Of a stretch of 64,000 nucleotides of DNA, positions 48,245 through 60,628 are shown piece after piece. The notes beneath the pieces were generated by a model. The model ran no database searches. It was given only the letters and a program-made list of their open reading frames with translations, and was not told the DNA's origin. Source of the DNA: Pisaster brevispinus (lineage: Eukaryota > Echinodermata > Asteroidea > Forcipulatida > Asteriidae). How positions within the stretch are numbered: position 1 is the first letter of the stretch; each line of letters begins with the position of its first letter. The translations under genes and the position numbers were made by a program. The DNA lies in contig JAMKCF010000007.1 in NCBI GenBank assembly GCA_023634235.1, positions 1,873,001 through 1,937,000 on the forward strand, written 5' to 3'.

Positions 48245-48415
48245 CTGGTTATACGGCAGTCACAGGTTGAATGGCTTCTGACTGGCACCCTTGAACAAAA
48301 ATTAGGGCTAGATAGCTCAGTTGGTAGAGCGTCGGCACGTCAATCCGAAGGCAGCAGGTTCAACTCCTGCTGTAGTCAAATTTCTTTGTTCAACCCAAGA
48401 TTATTTTATTTTTAA
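48245..48415 (+). mobile_element. SINE-A copy, best preserved
   Basis: Leader GGTTGAATGGCTTCTGACTG, then GGGCTAGATAGCTCAGTTGG (A box), an anticodon-like arm with a GTC loop, and CAGCAGGTTCAACTCCTGCT (B box with a paired T arm), and the tail TTCTTTGTTCAACCCAAGAT. The D, anticodon and T arms can fold but the acceptor stem cannot, so this is a tRNA-derived repeat, not a tRNA gene. Confidence 0.75.
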
Positions 48416-48829
48416 AACAGTCTGACAAACCTGAACAGTTGACAAGTTGGTTTTGAATTCTCTAAGTTAAATCATGAATACATTTACACAGGTTTTTGAA
48501 ACTGGAAACTGTTCACCTCTTAATTTCTGAGGGTGTGATAGGGCAATTGGACCTTCAATACCTGCAGTAGAGTGTAGTTACAATGTTTACAAGTGATTTT
48601 ACATCCCTTAATATGCTAATTGTGTGACATGTCATTACCATACTGACCTCTGGAAGCCACGCCCCTTAACATGATTGGATAACCATTAATGATGTTGATA
48701 ATTAATTCATGAAAATGATGAATTTTTGATAGACATCCACAAACTAACAAATGAAAGCTGAGAGCTTGTTGATCATGTATAGAGTCCTGAACATGTAAGT
48801 ACAATCATAATACAGAACCTTAGGCAGGT

Positions 48830-49068
48830 AATGGGATCAGACTTTTTTTTCCATTTGGCCTCAGTTTGGCACCAGTCATTACTTTCAAAGCAGATTTCAC
48901 AAGATGGTTTCAGTGAGTTGGATAGATCCCCGGGTTCACAAATACAATCATAATGTTGGATCTCAGTACAAAAAAAGGGCCAGACTATTTTTTCCCCCAT
49001 CCAGCTGCAGTTTGGACACAAGGAGTTTCAATTGCAGAAAAAAACCAAGATGGCCGCCGTGAGATGGA
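48830..49068 (+). repeat. Dispersed repeat family K, copies 3 and 4 in tandem
   Basis: The first copy has ATTTGGCCTCAGTTTGGCAC and ACAAGATGGTTTCAGTG; the second GGGCCAGACTATTTTTTCCC, CAGCTGCAGTTTGGACACAA and CCAAGATGGCCGCCGTGAG. Confidence 0.55.
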
Positions 49069-49859
49069 AAAATACTTCTTTTAAGTTCATCCACAGCTAC
49101 ACAGAAAGAAGAAACCAGGGACGATCCCATGATACATGTTCACATCTCATGCAGTCATTCAACCGGAATCATGATTTATTTTGTTTAATTTGATTTAATT
49201 TGGGGTGAAATTCTGGTGTTTGACTTCCTCATCTGTGTGATCCCCGTGTGGTGGTGGACATAGTGCATGGCAATTGTGGTAACCAGCATACTGTGTCATG
49301 GTTTGTATCGTGCCACGGTGGCAGCCATGTTGGATTCATCAAGCCCATCCCAAAGGTCAACAGAAATGTTGAAGACAATTCAAAGATGGTTTTATGACAA
49401 ACGGATCATCTCCATGTAGGTAGGGTTTGATCAACATAAACTGAAAACTAGGCAAGTGTTTTTTTGGTCTAGTTAACAGAACAAGACGCTTTTGTTAGAA
49501 TGCATGAACTCTTGAGTTTAGATTTCCATGAGTGAAGTAGTCAGCATACCCTGACATTGAATCTTTGCTACAGGGATGTTCTTCCAAGTATCCTCTCCTC
49601 AGTCTACATTATTATTGCAGGGCTTGAAAAACCCAATTAGATCAGTGAGGAACCCCAAAATCCAACAAGTCCTGCAGTCTAGTGTTTTTCAAAACACCTT
49701 TTTGGGGGTTAAGATTTACAAAAATGTACACTTAAACTTTTCAAGGCCAACCTCCAAAAAGTTTATAAAAAGAAACATTTATTTTTGAGGTCTTTTAACA
49801 CCATTTTTGGCCCAGTAAAATTTCTGAGTCACAAGACCTCTGCACCTAATTTCAAGGCA

Positions 49860-49967
49860 CTGTTTACTGTGGAATTCTTGGCCTAAGGCCCATAGAATTA
49901 TGTGCTTTACGAGGCATCATAAGCACAGAATCAAGGGTAAGCAAAGCCATGAAATTGGGCCCTGGGG
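49860..49967. mobile_element. Fold-back repeat, right-hand fragment
   Basis: TAAGCACAGAATCAAGGGTA to GCCATGAAATTGGGCCC; the left half is degraded. It abuts another fold-back element at 49975. Confidence 0.5.
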
Positions 49968-49974
49968 TCCATTT

Positions 49975-50105
49975 CACAAAGATAGTCCTAACTTAGGACT
50001 AGTCCTAGGAGTTATTAAAAACTTAAGGCTAGTCCTAAGTTAGGACGAGTAACTCGTCCTAACTCGAGATAAGACTAGTCTTAACTCTTTGTGAAATCCA
50101 CCCCT
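49975..50105. mobile_element. Fold-back element with AGTCCTAACTTAGGACT palindromes
   Basis: GGGGTCCATTTCACAAAGAT at the left and TCTTTGTGAAATCCACCCC at the right. The interior is several palindromic units: TAGTCCTAACTTAGGACTAG, CTAGTCCTAAGTTAGGACGA, ACTCGTCCTAACTCGAGATA. Confidence 0.8.
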
Positions 50106-50144
50106 GGTCTTATGGAGATTTTCTTGAAATTCAAGCTTTGAAGT

Positions 50145-50240
50145 CAGTCAATCAGTCAATGAGTCAATCGATCGGTCGATCAATCAATCAATCAATCAAT
50201 CGGTTCAAATCGATCAATCGATCGATCAATCGATCTATGG
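50145..50240. repeat. (ATCA/ATCG)n microsatellite
   Basis: CAGTCAATCAGTCAATGAGT grading into ATCAATCAATCAATCAATCG and GATCAATCGATCGATCAATC; the GATC-rich end is self-complementary. Confidence 0.9.
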
Positions 50241-51218
50241 TGAAGTGGTGATCATGCCGATATGATATTTACCAAACATGTAGAGGGGCGGGGGGAGGGG
50301 GTGCTGATTTTGACTTGCAAGTGTTCAGTGCTTGATAACTACCTTTTGCAAAAAATCATCAAAACCAGAAGACCGTAAACTCTTGTACCCAGATCCACAG
50401 ACCATGTACACATGAATATAGAGTCAGGGATCCAGACCAACATGGCTGCCACTCTTCAGGGCATGGCTGACTAGGCATGGTTTTATGGAAGGGCATGTGT
50501 TTAATTTCGGATCATTTTGTGGCACTCGACTTTGTCTGAGTTTTGGTATTTTTGGTTTTTCTGAGTTGCTGCAATGCTCTGCTTTTTGCAAAAAAATTAG
50601 TTGCTTTTGATATTCCTTTGCAGATACTTTTTATTGCATTTTTAAAAGAAAGATGGGCTTGAGTTTTTTTAAAACTTTGAAATGAACATTCTGAAGAACA
50701 TTAAGAAAGCAAATGTTTTTATAACTAGGAAGGGACATTACATCTTATGGGATTTTTAATGAGATTTTTAAAAAGCTTTTAAGACTGGATCAATAGTGTT
50801 AGATTTGGATAGAACGTACGTAATGCATTTATTGGGAGGCAACAACTGGGGAATTTGTAATCAACATGAAGAACATTGGGACTATTCCAGCATAGGAATT
50901 TTTAGTGTTAATATTTGATGTGTCTTTAACAAACACCTTAATGTAGGAACATAACAGTTTTGTTTTAACAAGTTTGGGATAACAGTCTTAGGTTTGTTAT
51001 TATACGTCATTGGTGATGTGTTGATTGAAGGTAGGGTCATAGATTGGTTTTTGTCAATGTAAAGCTGATTTATAGGCAAAATTATTAGGAAAGATAATAA
51101 AATTCACTTGGGAAAATTTGAGTTGAACACAGTGTACTTGTTGAGAAAGCCGGGAAAAAACTGTCAAGATATATTCACAAGAATGTTGTATCCATCCATG
51201 TTTAGCAAGGTGACAGCG

Positions 51219-51436
51219 GGTACCAACCGCATCTCTGTCCCAATCATTCGGAATTGGACACCAACCTTCTGACTTCTGAGAAACTATTCATGCATGAATC
51301 ATTTCTCAGATTGAAATGTCTTTGGATGACAAATTATCCAAATCATATTACTTCGAAGGGAGTCCTTTCTCAAAAGAGTCATACTATCAACAGCTGCAGT
51401 GCTTTTTACCAACTAAGCTTTTATGGTCATAATTAA
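51219..51436 (-). repeat. Dispersed repeat family P, copy 3
   Basis: CAACAGCTGCAGTGCTTTTT and CTTTTATGGTCATAATT at the right, and at 51275-51310 the palindrome arms TCTGAGAAACTATTCATGCA / TGAATCATTTCTCAGA with two mismatches. Confidence 0.65.
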
Positions 51437-52260
51437 AATATTTTATTGCCTAGGTTTGATTATTTTTCTATTATTATTATTATTATTTTCAGTATTTACC
51501 AATTTATGACCCTACCTTTTCAACAGCGTTTTACCAAACGTGTATAGTGGCTTTAGAATTTTTTGAAGAGAGCCTTTTTATTAAAAAACTATCGTTTATT
51601 TTTTGAACGTAAAGCAAACAATGTTAGGAGACGCATCAGAGGTAAGTTCTGGTGGTAGTTTGAAGGAAAGTCAGTTGTTTTGGGTGACCTTTTTTCTTTT
51701 GGTTTCCATATTGTGATATAAGTGTTTGTAGATAGAGGATGTACGTGTGTGTGTAATTTGGTTTTGTCAATTTTTACAGGTAGATTTAGATATTTTGTGA
51801 AATTGTTTTGTCTTGGGTTTTTTAAAAACATTCTTAAATACTTTTTTCTATTACATTACAATACTCACTGAGCCAACAATTCCAAACTATCAGTACAATT
51901 TTAACCAGATGGAACACGGCAATACAATTTTTTAGGCGCTGCTATCTTTTGATTTATTTTTCCTAAACCAAATTTTTCGCAAACGCTGCAGTTGGTTTTT
52001 AAAACAGCAATCATTCTCCCTACAAAACAAAAAATCCCCAAAAGCCATTGTTGCTAGAATTAATTTCAACCGTTATTTTTAAACCTTTTCTTTATTTTCT
52101 CTTGAACCAAAGTCCGAAATATTTTGCATGATTGTCTGTCCTGCATGTTGAAGTTTAAAACATTTTTTAACAATCTATATTAACCATGGAGCGTGAACAG
52201 TATTGAAAATTGTATCCAACATAGAGAAAGACAGGGTTAGGGTTGTTGAGTCAAGTCGTC

Positions 52261-52879
52261 GCTGGTCCACGAAGTGACCCATATGTCAGAAATCAAGAAA
52301 TTTGTCAAATCAGTTTTTGCACAAATTATTAGTTAACTCATTACTGTTAAAATTTCTAGCAAGTTTCAGTACCTAATACGCAACAGTTTTGTAATTACAC
52401 TATTATTAGCATGACTGACATAACAGAAGATTTGCCATTTTGTGTTTCCACGAAGTGCTGTATCACAATACGCCACTTAACCCGTGATATACATAGTGCT
52501 GGCACGGTGCCAAACTCGCGTGGTACAACTTTTGTGTTTTCATGGAGTGACCTATCTGTTAGACCTGAAGCTTAGCATTTTCATGAAGTGACATACCTGT
52601 ATATGCACCGGGTTGTACTACAATGGTAGTGCTCACGAAGTGATGTATGTGTTTAGGAATTAATTACTCATTGAAATAGTTGCAAGAATGAAAATATATT
52701 GACAGTTCTGTACTAATGGAGAGGACAGCTATTTTTTTGTCAAAAAAAATAGCACAAAAAATAGTAAGCAGACTTCAAAAAAGTAAGTAGTTCAGAAAAT
52801 AGTGCAACTTCACTGATGAATTTCTCCAAACGCAGTTTTTTTTTGCCATGGACCGAAAAAGTCACTTCGTGGAACCAGC
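52261..52879. mobile_element. Inverted-repeat element with clustered CACGAAGTGA motif
   Basis: GCTGGTCCACGAAGTGAC at 52261 and GTCACTTCGTGGAACCAGC at 52861-52879 are inverted ends. The same motif recurs inside as TTTCCACGAAGTGCTGTATC (52446), TTTCATGGAGTGACCTATCT (52538), TTTCATGAAGTGACATACCT (52579) and GCTCACGAAGTGATGTATGT (52631). No coding frame. Confidence 0.65.
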
Positions 52880-54448
52880 AATAAATAAGTAGATATGAAT
52901 GCCATGACAAGACAAATTCATGACAGCTTTTAAAAGTGATTTTTTTTAAAAGAATTTTCCTGTCTTGTGCACAGTTGACATAGTTTGCCTTTTCCAAGAA
53001 AAGTACACGGCCAAAAATGACCTGTCTGTCAGTATGCAAACGAAATCCACTATTTATTTACTCCAGTTTTGAGGGGAAGTGTAAAAAAGAAAGAAAAGTA
53101 AGTTTAACTTTATTGCAAGCTAACATAAACAGAAATAACCTGTGTCTTGGTTTGTATGGTGACTTGGCTTTACTTGGAGCAAAATGACTTGTTTACTCTT
53201 CCATTTTAAAAATCCATAGTTATCAAAATGTCAACAGGACTGTTGAATGAATGGTAACTTTTCTTGTTGAAAGTTACCACTTCCTGTTGAAAAAGATTAG
53301 GAAAGGGGTTCATATTGTAATAAGTAAATCACTCGTACTGAGAGTTTAAAAAATATTGACACTTTGAAATCAAGAAACCTTCCTGTCAATAGTAAATGTA
53401 ATGAAATGGTCACAGACCAAAAAGCTACCGTCCAAAACTCTGTCAGAATCGGCACTCGTCTTTTCAGAAAAAATTCCGGGTGAACTTCCGAGGTGTCATG
53501 CTTCCTACTGTATGAAGTTGCTTGTTTGTACAGGAAAGATATACAAGGTCTTGGGGTAGTGGTTTGTATAGAGAGAAACTTTAAAACAGGTGCCAAAAGC
53601 CAAGTGGATTCCCTGCACAATGGGTAGGGCTGACTGGGCCTACTGCATATGAAAGTCTAGAATTTCTTCAGGTGAACAAAAGAACACAATAGAGTAGTTT
53701 TGAACAAAAGGGTGGGGGCCTAAGGTCAGGGGGCCTGTGGTGGTTTCCTGTAGTGGTATTGATTTGGTTGTATAGTGTGGGTTTTGCTGGCTGTCAGTTG
53801 CTGGGTGTACTAGACATGTGAACGGTTGAGCAGTGAATGTCTTCTGGAGTAGTGACTGCTACCGTGGGATTCGTACATTCTGCCATTTTTAGTGTGTGTT
53901 CGCGTTCGGTCGAATCAATCTATGAGTGGGTTTGTACACTTTGATATCGTACACTTTGGATACTCTTCATTATAGTGTTGCCTGGTAACCTGATGTGTCA
54001 TGTATTTGGTATCCATGGCTGTCACTTAAAAACTTCACAAGTAAATACAAAATACACACTGAAAATAAAAAGTTATTATTCGGTACTGTATTCAATGTGA
54101 TCCAATTTTACATTTGTTAATCCTGTTAATGATGCAAAGACAGCGCAACACTTACTTTTAAAAATGGCAGAATTTGAAATCAGAGGTGAATGAGGATTTG
54201 TGAAATTTCATCAGGATTTTCCCGCTCTTTTTGGTGGTCATCGTGTCCACGAATTGCTGTTATGTATGGATGCGTCACAGTCCAACATGGCGGCTGAAAT
54301 CAGCAGAATACCAAGAATAAAAGGTTGTCTTGTTTTTGTTATTTATCGGTAGATTTATTTTCTCTAGAATTTTGGATCGTTGATTGTTCCAACTCCCTCG
54401 TAAAAAGCCTTAAATAAACTTGATTTATGCGCCGAGGTGGTACTGAGA

Positions 54449-54623
54449 ATAGACCTTATGCATTGACGTCATCCAGCCGCCATCTTAGAGGTAAAACGGT
54501 GACGAAACAATGGAAGCGCACAGATTTGTACGCGCGGCGCACAGGATTGGCCAATGAACAACCTCATTTTGACCTCTAGGTGAGGGCGCCCTACTGATAT
54601 GACGTCATGTGCATAAGGTCTAT
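54449..54623. mobile_element. MITE with two TGACGTCA sites and TA flanks
   Basis: ATAGACCTTATGCATTGACG at the left and ATGACGTCATGTGCATAAGG then TCTAT at the right. TA on each side fits a Tc1/mariner-type target duplication. Palindromic TGACGTCA (the CRE/ATF consensus) is present at 54464-54471 and 54600-54607. Confidence 0.8.
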
Positions 54624-54639
54624 ACAGTTGTTTCTTTGT

Positions 54640-54705
54640 AGAACCACCACAGCTCCTAGAAAGAGTTTATGAACATGGTGTCTCCGCAAACCTTGCAAGA
54701 TTTGT
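54640..54705. repeat. Single-arm relative of the 11.8-kb fold-back element
   Basis: AAAGAGTTTATGAACATGGT and GTCTCCGCAAACCTTGCAAG match the complement of 11813-11862. It sits immediately after the TGACGTCA MITE. Confidence 0.5.
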
Positions 54706-56630
54706 AAGGGCTTAGAAGCATTTACTCACTAAGGGGCCATTCAGAATAGACAATGTTAACAAACATTTTTTAATATTGAATGGCTTCATAATATAATTTA
54801 TACACTGAAGAACAAAGTAATGCCTCAAATGAACCAGATATTTTAGACCAAAGGTCTCCAACATCAGTAGTTTTCAATGTCTTTTTTTTTGGCGTAAACA
54901 AACAACTTAGTAGATTATCAGGACTTAAATTGATGATCTTGGCCAGCTGGGTACTTTTGCTTCGTCATTTTTAATTGTTAATTTATATACTTTTAAAAAA
55001 TTTTTTAAAGAAAAACTGAATTTCAATTTTCAGTTATTTCTTATGACCCACCCACCCTCAATTTTGAAAAAAGAAAATCAACTATAGACTGTTCTGAATT
55101 GCCCCCAAGGAGGTTCTACCTCCATGCAGATCAAGACCAGGGCTGCCAATGTATGAATCCAGAGCTGCCAATGCACTGTGGTTATTAACCTTCTGTCATG
55201 TCTGTGTGCAGGGGGGGGGGGGGTTACATGTATCCATCAGGTTTCTATAGCATACAAAATGCATTACAAAAAACCCAAATCTTTTGACTCGGGTTAGCCT
55301 AGCCGTGGTTGATTTGAACAGATTAGTATAAGCCTAGCTATGGTGGATTTGGACAGTACTGATTTAGACAGTACTGATTATAAAACCAATTTTAATCTGG
55401 GATATTTCAGGAGGATTTAGGGCTGATTTCACGAAGAGCCCAAATTTTCCCAGGTTTGTTATTTCATGTATAGGCTTGATCACACAAAACATGAACACTG
55501 TCTGTGACTATTTTGTCAGCTCTACCAATCCTGTAGAATACCTGTAACTGTGTATCAATCTTAACTGCTAAGCAAAGTGTTGATGTCACAATAGAAATCA
55601 CCATGGTGACATTGACATCTCATCGTAAGTTTAATCTTAGTGCTTTGTGACAGCGAGCCCTGGGAATGTTTTGAGCTTCATTCAATTAGGATTAAGGCAG
55701 ACAAATAGTTTCTACGACTAAAAAGAAATATTGTAAACTTTAATGCCATGGACAACCTGGTTTTTCCCCCCCTAAATCAAAACTATTCTGAACAATCGTG
55801 AGCAAACAACACAACTTTACATGTATTGCCAATTTCACAAGTCATTTGTAAGCAAAAATTGTTCTTTGGTTGTTTTTTTTCTGTGTGCAAGTGTGGCTTA
55901 AACAAATTTCAAGCATGCTTTTTGCCTGTGTTGTTAAAGAATAACGGAACGTCATTAATTAATAGAGTCAGTGGGGAGTGGATGTAATTGTTTAGTTGGT
56001 TTATGTAACCTTGGCATCACGTCGTAGGTCTGACTCTGACGTTGAGACACAACTTTAGAGTTGTTCTATTCCCAACTGTGTTAAACAAACTGATGTATTA
56101 TGGGTGTGGGTCGATTCTTTTGTATCGAATTCAGCGAAATGTCATGAAGGATTACGAAATGGACATCTTGACTGACGTACAGTTGTCTGTGGCAGGACAT
56201 GTGGGTTGTACATGTAGGTTTCTTAGGTTCTTTTGTGGTTTTTTTTGAGGGGGGGGCGGGGAAAATTGTTTGTATATTTGTCGGGTAGGAACTTCCATGG
56301 AAATAAGATGTGGAATACATAAAGAAAACAAACATAATGTTGAATTTAGGCTGTAGAAATTGTGTGTAAAATGTTTTGAACCAGACGCTGCAAAGCTGTT
56401 TCATAATTTCCTTAGGCAATTTCCTTCAGAATGTTTTCACTGGAAATGTCAGTGTCTTTTATGATAGAGGACAGTTAGTGTAACATTTCCAATACAAAGA
56501 GTCTTTTTGGATTAGGTAAACAGTTTGCAGTCCAGTAGGTGAAACTTAACCTTTGTGTGTGAAATGGTTGCAGGTAATCAGTGTAAATTCCACTGCATGC
56601 TCTTGTTTCTGTTCTTGTTTTAGTTGAAAT

Positions 56631-56775
56631 CAGAGCCGTATATTGGGATAGTTCCGACATAGAGGGACCAATTTTCTTTGGTCACGTGGTTGCTGGGCGC
56701 CATTTTCGGTCCAAATCTAGCACAACCCAATGGGCAGACTAGTCTGGCACCCTGTGTTCATAATATACGGCTCTG
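56631..56775. mobile_element. hAT-like MITE
   Basis: A perfect 13-bp TIR, CAGAGCCGTATAT / ATATACGGCTCTG. Flanks GTTGAAAT and GTTGAATG look like an eroded 8-bp target duplication; CAG ends and 8-bp duplications are typical of hAT elements. Confidence 0.75.
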
Positions 56776-56954
56776 GTTGAATGGTGTGCAGTTGAGCATG
56801 CATGCTATGAGTGTGCTAGGCTGAAAATGGTTGTCTGCAACTGCAGATGTGTTTAGAAACTAAACACGACCCCAAAACGCTTCACATGCTACGTTGCTTT
56901 CTTTAAAAGCATTTTTTCAGCTTTGATGATATTGGCAGAGCTTCTGCAACTGGT

Positions 56955-57345
56955 ATGCTTAATGCCTTTGAATCAAGATAGGGTACAGCATTGGTGATGT
57001 AAGCAAAAATGCTTTGACTGATTTAGATTACTGTCTTTGAAGTAAGATGCGGCACAGCATTGGTGATGCAAGCAAAATGCTGCAACTGGTGTTTCTATAA
57101 TGCGCTTGAATTAAGGAATGGTACAGCATTGGTGATTTACCCCCTCATGTATAAATGCATAAATGCAAACCACTGCAAAAATACTCCAATTGGTGTTACC
57201 TAATGCCTTTGAATCAAGATAGGGTGCATCAATGGTAATGGAAGGAAAATGAGCTGCAACTGATGCCTTTCAAATTAAGGAACGGTACAGCATTGGTGAA
57301 TTTCCCCACATGTATTAACCCAAACCACTGCTACCAGTATGCTAA
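56955..57345. repeat. Five imperfect tandem copies of a roughly 80-bp unit
   Basis: Recurrent words GCCTTTGAATCAAGATAGGG, GGTACAGCATTGGTGAT and TGCAACTGGTG/TCCAATTGGTG. An isolated related copy is near 47703-47740 (CTTTGAATCAAGATAGAGTA). Confidence 0.65.
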
Positions 57346-57644
57346 TAATTTTATTCAGAATCGAATTTTGGCATCGATAAACGCTGATTGAAAATTACGC
57401 TTTCTTTTTATGCACAAAGTTCCCTGATTGTAGAGTCTATCTGTGCAGCTTATAAGTAAAACTGGCCTTAAAAATGTTGTTTCTGTAACCAGAACATAGC
57501 CAGAAATACATCCTAGTTGAATAGGGAACTTTTGAGCTGATAGCGGGTGTCCCACTCACCGGTCGTTTTCTCTTGTCTCATCGCTGAGAACGATGGAAAC
57601 GGGCTGGTGAGTGAAATGGGTGTTGTTACTTGTAAGCAATAGAT

Positions 57645-57850
57645 TTTATAGATAGGCTCATAGATTGGTTACTACTCCAGAAATGAATGACCATAAAAAC
57701 TTACTTGGTGAGAAACACCGCAGCTGTTGATAATATGAACTATTTTGAGAAAGGATTCCCTTTGAATTAATATGGATACCTTTTTACCCTATACTTTTGA
57801 ATCTGAGAAACGATTCATGCATGAATCGTTTCTCAGATTTCTGAGGGTTA
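57645..57850 (+). repeat. Dispersed repeat family P, copy 4, with a perfect 38-bp palindrome
   Basis: CTCATAGATTGGTTACTACT, GACCATAAAAACTTACTTGG and CCGCAGCTGTTGATAATATG, then at 57801-57838 a perfect palindrome with arms ATCTGAGAAACGATTCATG. Confidence 0.75.
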
Positions 57851-59264
57851 GTGTTTGTGTGCGCAGCCTGCGGCCAGAGGTGCAGTTTATACCCACGGTC
57901 GTCTCGCTAAATTTGGACGAATTCGTGGAAATACTGTGACAGTTTTTGCTGTTCTCTCAGCAAGTAGATGCTGTATTCAGCTGAAACTTTCACATGTGTG
58001 CTTTTATTATATCTTTCTTTATAATTTCACCTATAAATCAGCACTACATTGACACAAACACATTTATAACCCTACATGTACCTTAAGCAGTTTTCTTCAA
58101 AGATTCATTTTGGATTGGATATGGCTCCATCATAAGTTATTTGTGTACTACAATGTGTCGTTAAAACATGAGATTTGGGTGAATAAACCACTTGCTGTAT
58201 CGTTCTATGCATCTTTAAATGCTCTATTGTAACCATCATGGTGCAGACGACCCTGCAGCTTTGACCCAATGCTGTGTAGTATGAATAGCCTAGTGCTGTT
58301 AAAAATACTCTCTGAATGTTTCTGCGTTGAGGAGGTCTGTGAATGAATGCTGTGTTTTGTTCATGAGGAAAGCAAATAGTAAAGATCTGTTGCACAATGT
58401 TTGCTTTTTTTTTTTTTTAAGTGCAAAGAGATTTGTCTGATACTTCTAAACTAGTGTTGAATTGAACGGGTTTGTTTGTTGTTGGGATATTAAAACCCCA
58501 TCCTGGCATGTGTTTGCTTTCAGACTTTACTTCAAAAGCGTCAAGGAATTAAAAATCAATCCACGGGCAGTAAAAGCCCATAGCATGTCCCAGTGCGCAT
58601 GATCGGCGCGCTAAGGATTCTGGGTGAAACCCGAGTCCAAGCAACACCAGCAACCCTCATGGCGCACTGACTTTGAAGCACAGAACAAAGCTATTAAACT
58701 TGTCATGGTTACATGTAAACTACAGCATGGCGTCCATCTTGGCAGCTTGATTTATCCTTTTTCTTCTTTCCACTTGATAGTCATGATAGGCAGTGAATAT
58801 CACCATAAATCTGTCAATGATGGCTGACTTGGAAGTCAAACGAAACTTCAGTATTATTCCCACCTCTCCTTTTAACACCTTGAGGGCGGTACCCCCACGC
58901 ATCCATCTATCACACCTCTGATAGATAGTCCATTAACTGACATGACCCAGTTTGTGTTGTCTTTTTACTTGATATTCCCATGACTCAAGTATGTATCAAT
59001 GTCAAACATTAGTCACCTCTGTGTCCAAAACACCCTGACATCGCCATCGCTCTGTTTTTGACTTAAGTACGGCTAATTGGTGTAAGCTTCACGGATCTCT
59101 GGAGCAAACACTACCCAGGATGTGGTGCCATATCTCTAGACATTTTGTAAATTGAACGTCCTGTGTCAAATGTATCATGTCTTTCCATATGAACACAAAA
59201 ACAGCGCTCATGAACGGGAATAGCGGTAAGAGTTTGGGACTAACTTGTCTCGTTTCTACCCCAG

Positions 59265-59425
59265 CTCCGTATCCACACCGGGACAGTAGGTCGGCCCACT
59301 CTACACCAACCCACATGTCAAGACCATTGTCTGCAACAAAACGCTCCTCTTCAAATTCAAAGTTAAATAATGGAGCACAAGAAGGAAACACACCTGCAGC
59401 GGGGACGGCTCCGGCACCGGCTAAG
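59265..59425 (+). CDS. map7: MAP7-family gene, exon 5 (basic Ser/Pro linker)
   Basis: A 161-nt exon after a 14.5-kb intron. The acceptor is TTTCTACCCCAG (59264), the donor AAG|GTAAAC; it enters in phase 1 and leaves in phase 0. The junction codon with exon 4 is TCT, giving SSPNLAS-PYPHRD. The protein contains RDSRSAHSTPTHMSRPLSAT, then KRSSSN and a Pro/Ala-rich end, TAPAPAK. It is basic, low in hydrophobics and rich in possible Ser/Thr-Pro phosphorylation sites, typical of the disordered projection linker of microtubule-associated proteins. Reading past the donor adds about 40 codons to a stop, so an intron-retained form would be truncated before the MAP7 domain. Confidence 0.85.
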
Positions 59426-60628
59426 GTAAACCTCCATCAAGGTCTTGTAGACCCCCATGACCTAGATAGATTGTGTATTCATAGATCTGCTTCTTTGTAT
59501 TTACATAGTCACAATGTTGTTCTTTCGTACAATACATGTTCTTGTCTGGTTATCACCTGGTTATGACTCAATGGTTCATGTAGACTAATGGTTTTCAGAC
59601 AAGTAAACTCATTCCTGCCATTCAGTAAGAAATTTCTCTTGAGAAAATTTCCCTTGTGGTTCATTACTTCATATTCGAAAAGTTTTCTTGAAATAAGTTT
59701 TTTTCTTATTTCAAGAATACCAGTTTTAGCAGTTTACAGGGAAAAAATGCCTAAGTGTGAAGCAGGCATGGAACTTTGAAGCTGATTTCCTCTCTTTTCT
59801 TGAATAGACTGTGCACGTCTCAAGCGTACTTGAACTTCCTGGACCATGTTGGTCCCAACTTTATTGAGTTTTACGTGTGTGCTTTTCTGGCTCTTTAAAT
59901 TTAAGTTTGCAGCAGTTTATAGCTATAAAAATTATATCATATTGTTGGGAAAGTAAAATTTAGACATGAACTATATGAAAGTAAACTACATTTAACAAAC
60001 CAACAAAGAAAACCTGAGAATAAAACTTGATCTCCATTTCCGGTTACTTATAAACAATTAAGAATTTTGCCCAACTGCTGTTCATGTTATCATTTAACCT
60101 ATATAATGGTCGCACAAGTTCGGGGGGTGATTGGCAAATGGGATTTCAAAAAAATAAGCATCCTCATCAAAAGTTTTAATTTTGTTTCAGTGTTTATTAT
60201 AACATTATTTACGTTATATAAGAATTGAAATTGTATTTATAGCAAATTTAATCAATCAATCAATCAAAGGTCATTTACAGCGCCAAAATCAACAGTTTGT
60301 TCTAAGGCGCTGAGGCACAGTTGAATGGTTAGTAAGCCTGCTGGAACAGGTCAGCTTTAAATTGCTATGAGTATTTTTACTACAATTTTAAAAGAAGATT
60401 GGATTTCATACAAAAATTTAGCCTTTGTGCGAGTTGTGTTCTCGTTTTTGATACCTGTGAGACTTTCACAGTCTATACATGTATCAGTGCCATAGAAGAC
60501 CGAAGAACACTGAATAAAGATGGCCATGTCCTCACGTTCTGTGCAACAACAAAGTCACATACCTGGAGAAGGTGACCAACAAAGTGTATAATTGAAATCT
60601 TTAACCTTCTGAATTTGCATATTTGCAG
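59426..60628 (+). other. map7: Intron 5 of the MAP7-family gene
   Basis: 1203 nt. It contains an (AATC)n run at 60248-60267 and an inverted pair around 59680-59720 (TTCTTGAAATAAG/CTTATTTCAAGAA). Nothing else seen. Confidence 0.75.

Larger units (their letters stand above)
44780..59264 (+). other. map7: Intron 4 of the MAP7-family gene (14.5 kb)
   Basis: GTAAGC to CCCCAG. It carries family K and P repeats, SINE-A, five small TIR or fold-back elements, the CACGAAGTGA element and the 57-kb tandem array. No other exon or gene was recognised on either strand. Confidence 0.75.

Noticed and set aside
48303..48378. A tRNA gene (anticodon-like GTC)
   Set aside because: A and B boxes and two arms are present but the acceptor stem does not pair, and the unit sits in a dispersed repeat with other copies.
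58590..58720. Coding-looking frame KPESKQHQQPSWRTDFEAQN
   Set aside because: No acceptor with suitable phase; the surrounding GCGCATGATCGGCGCGCT looks like a dispersed repeat.
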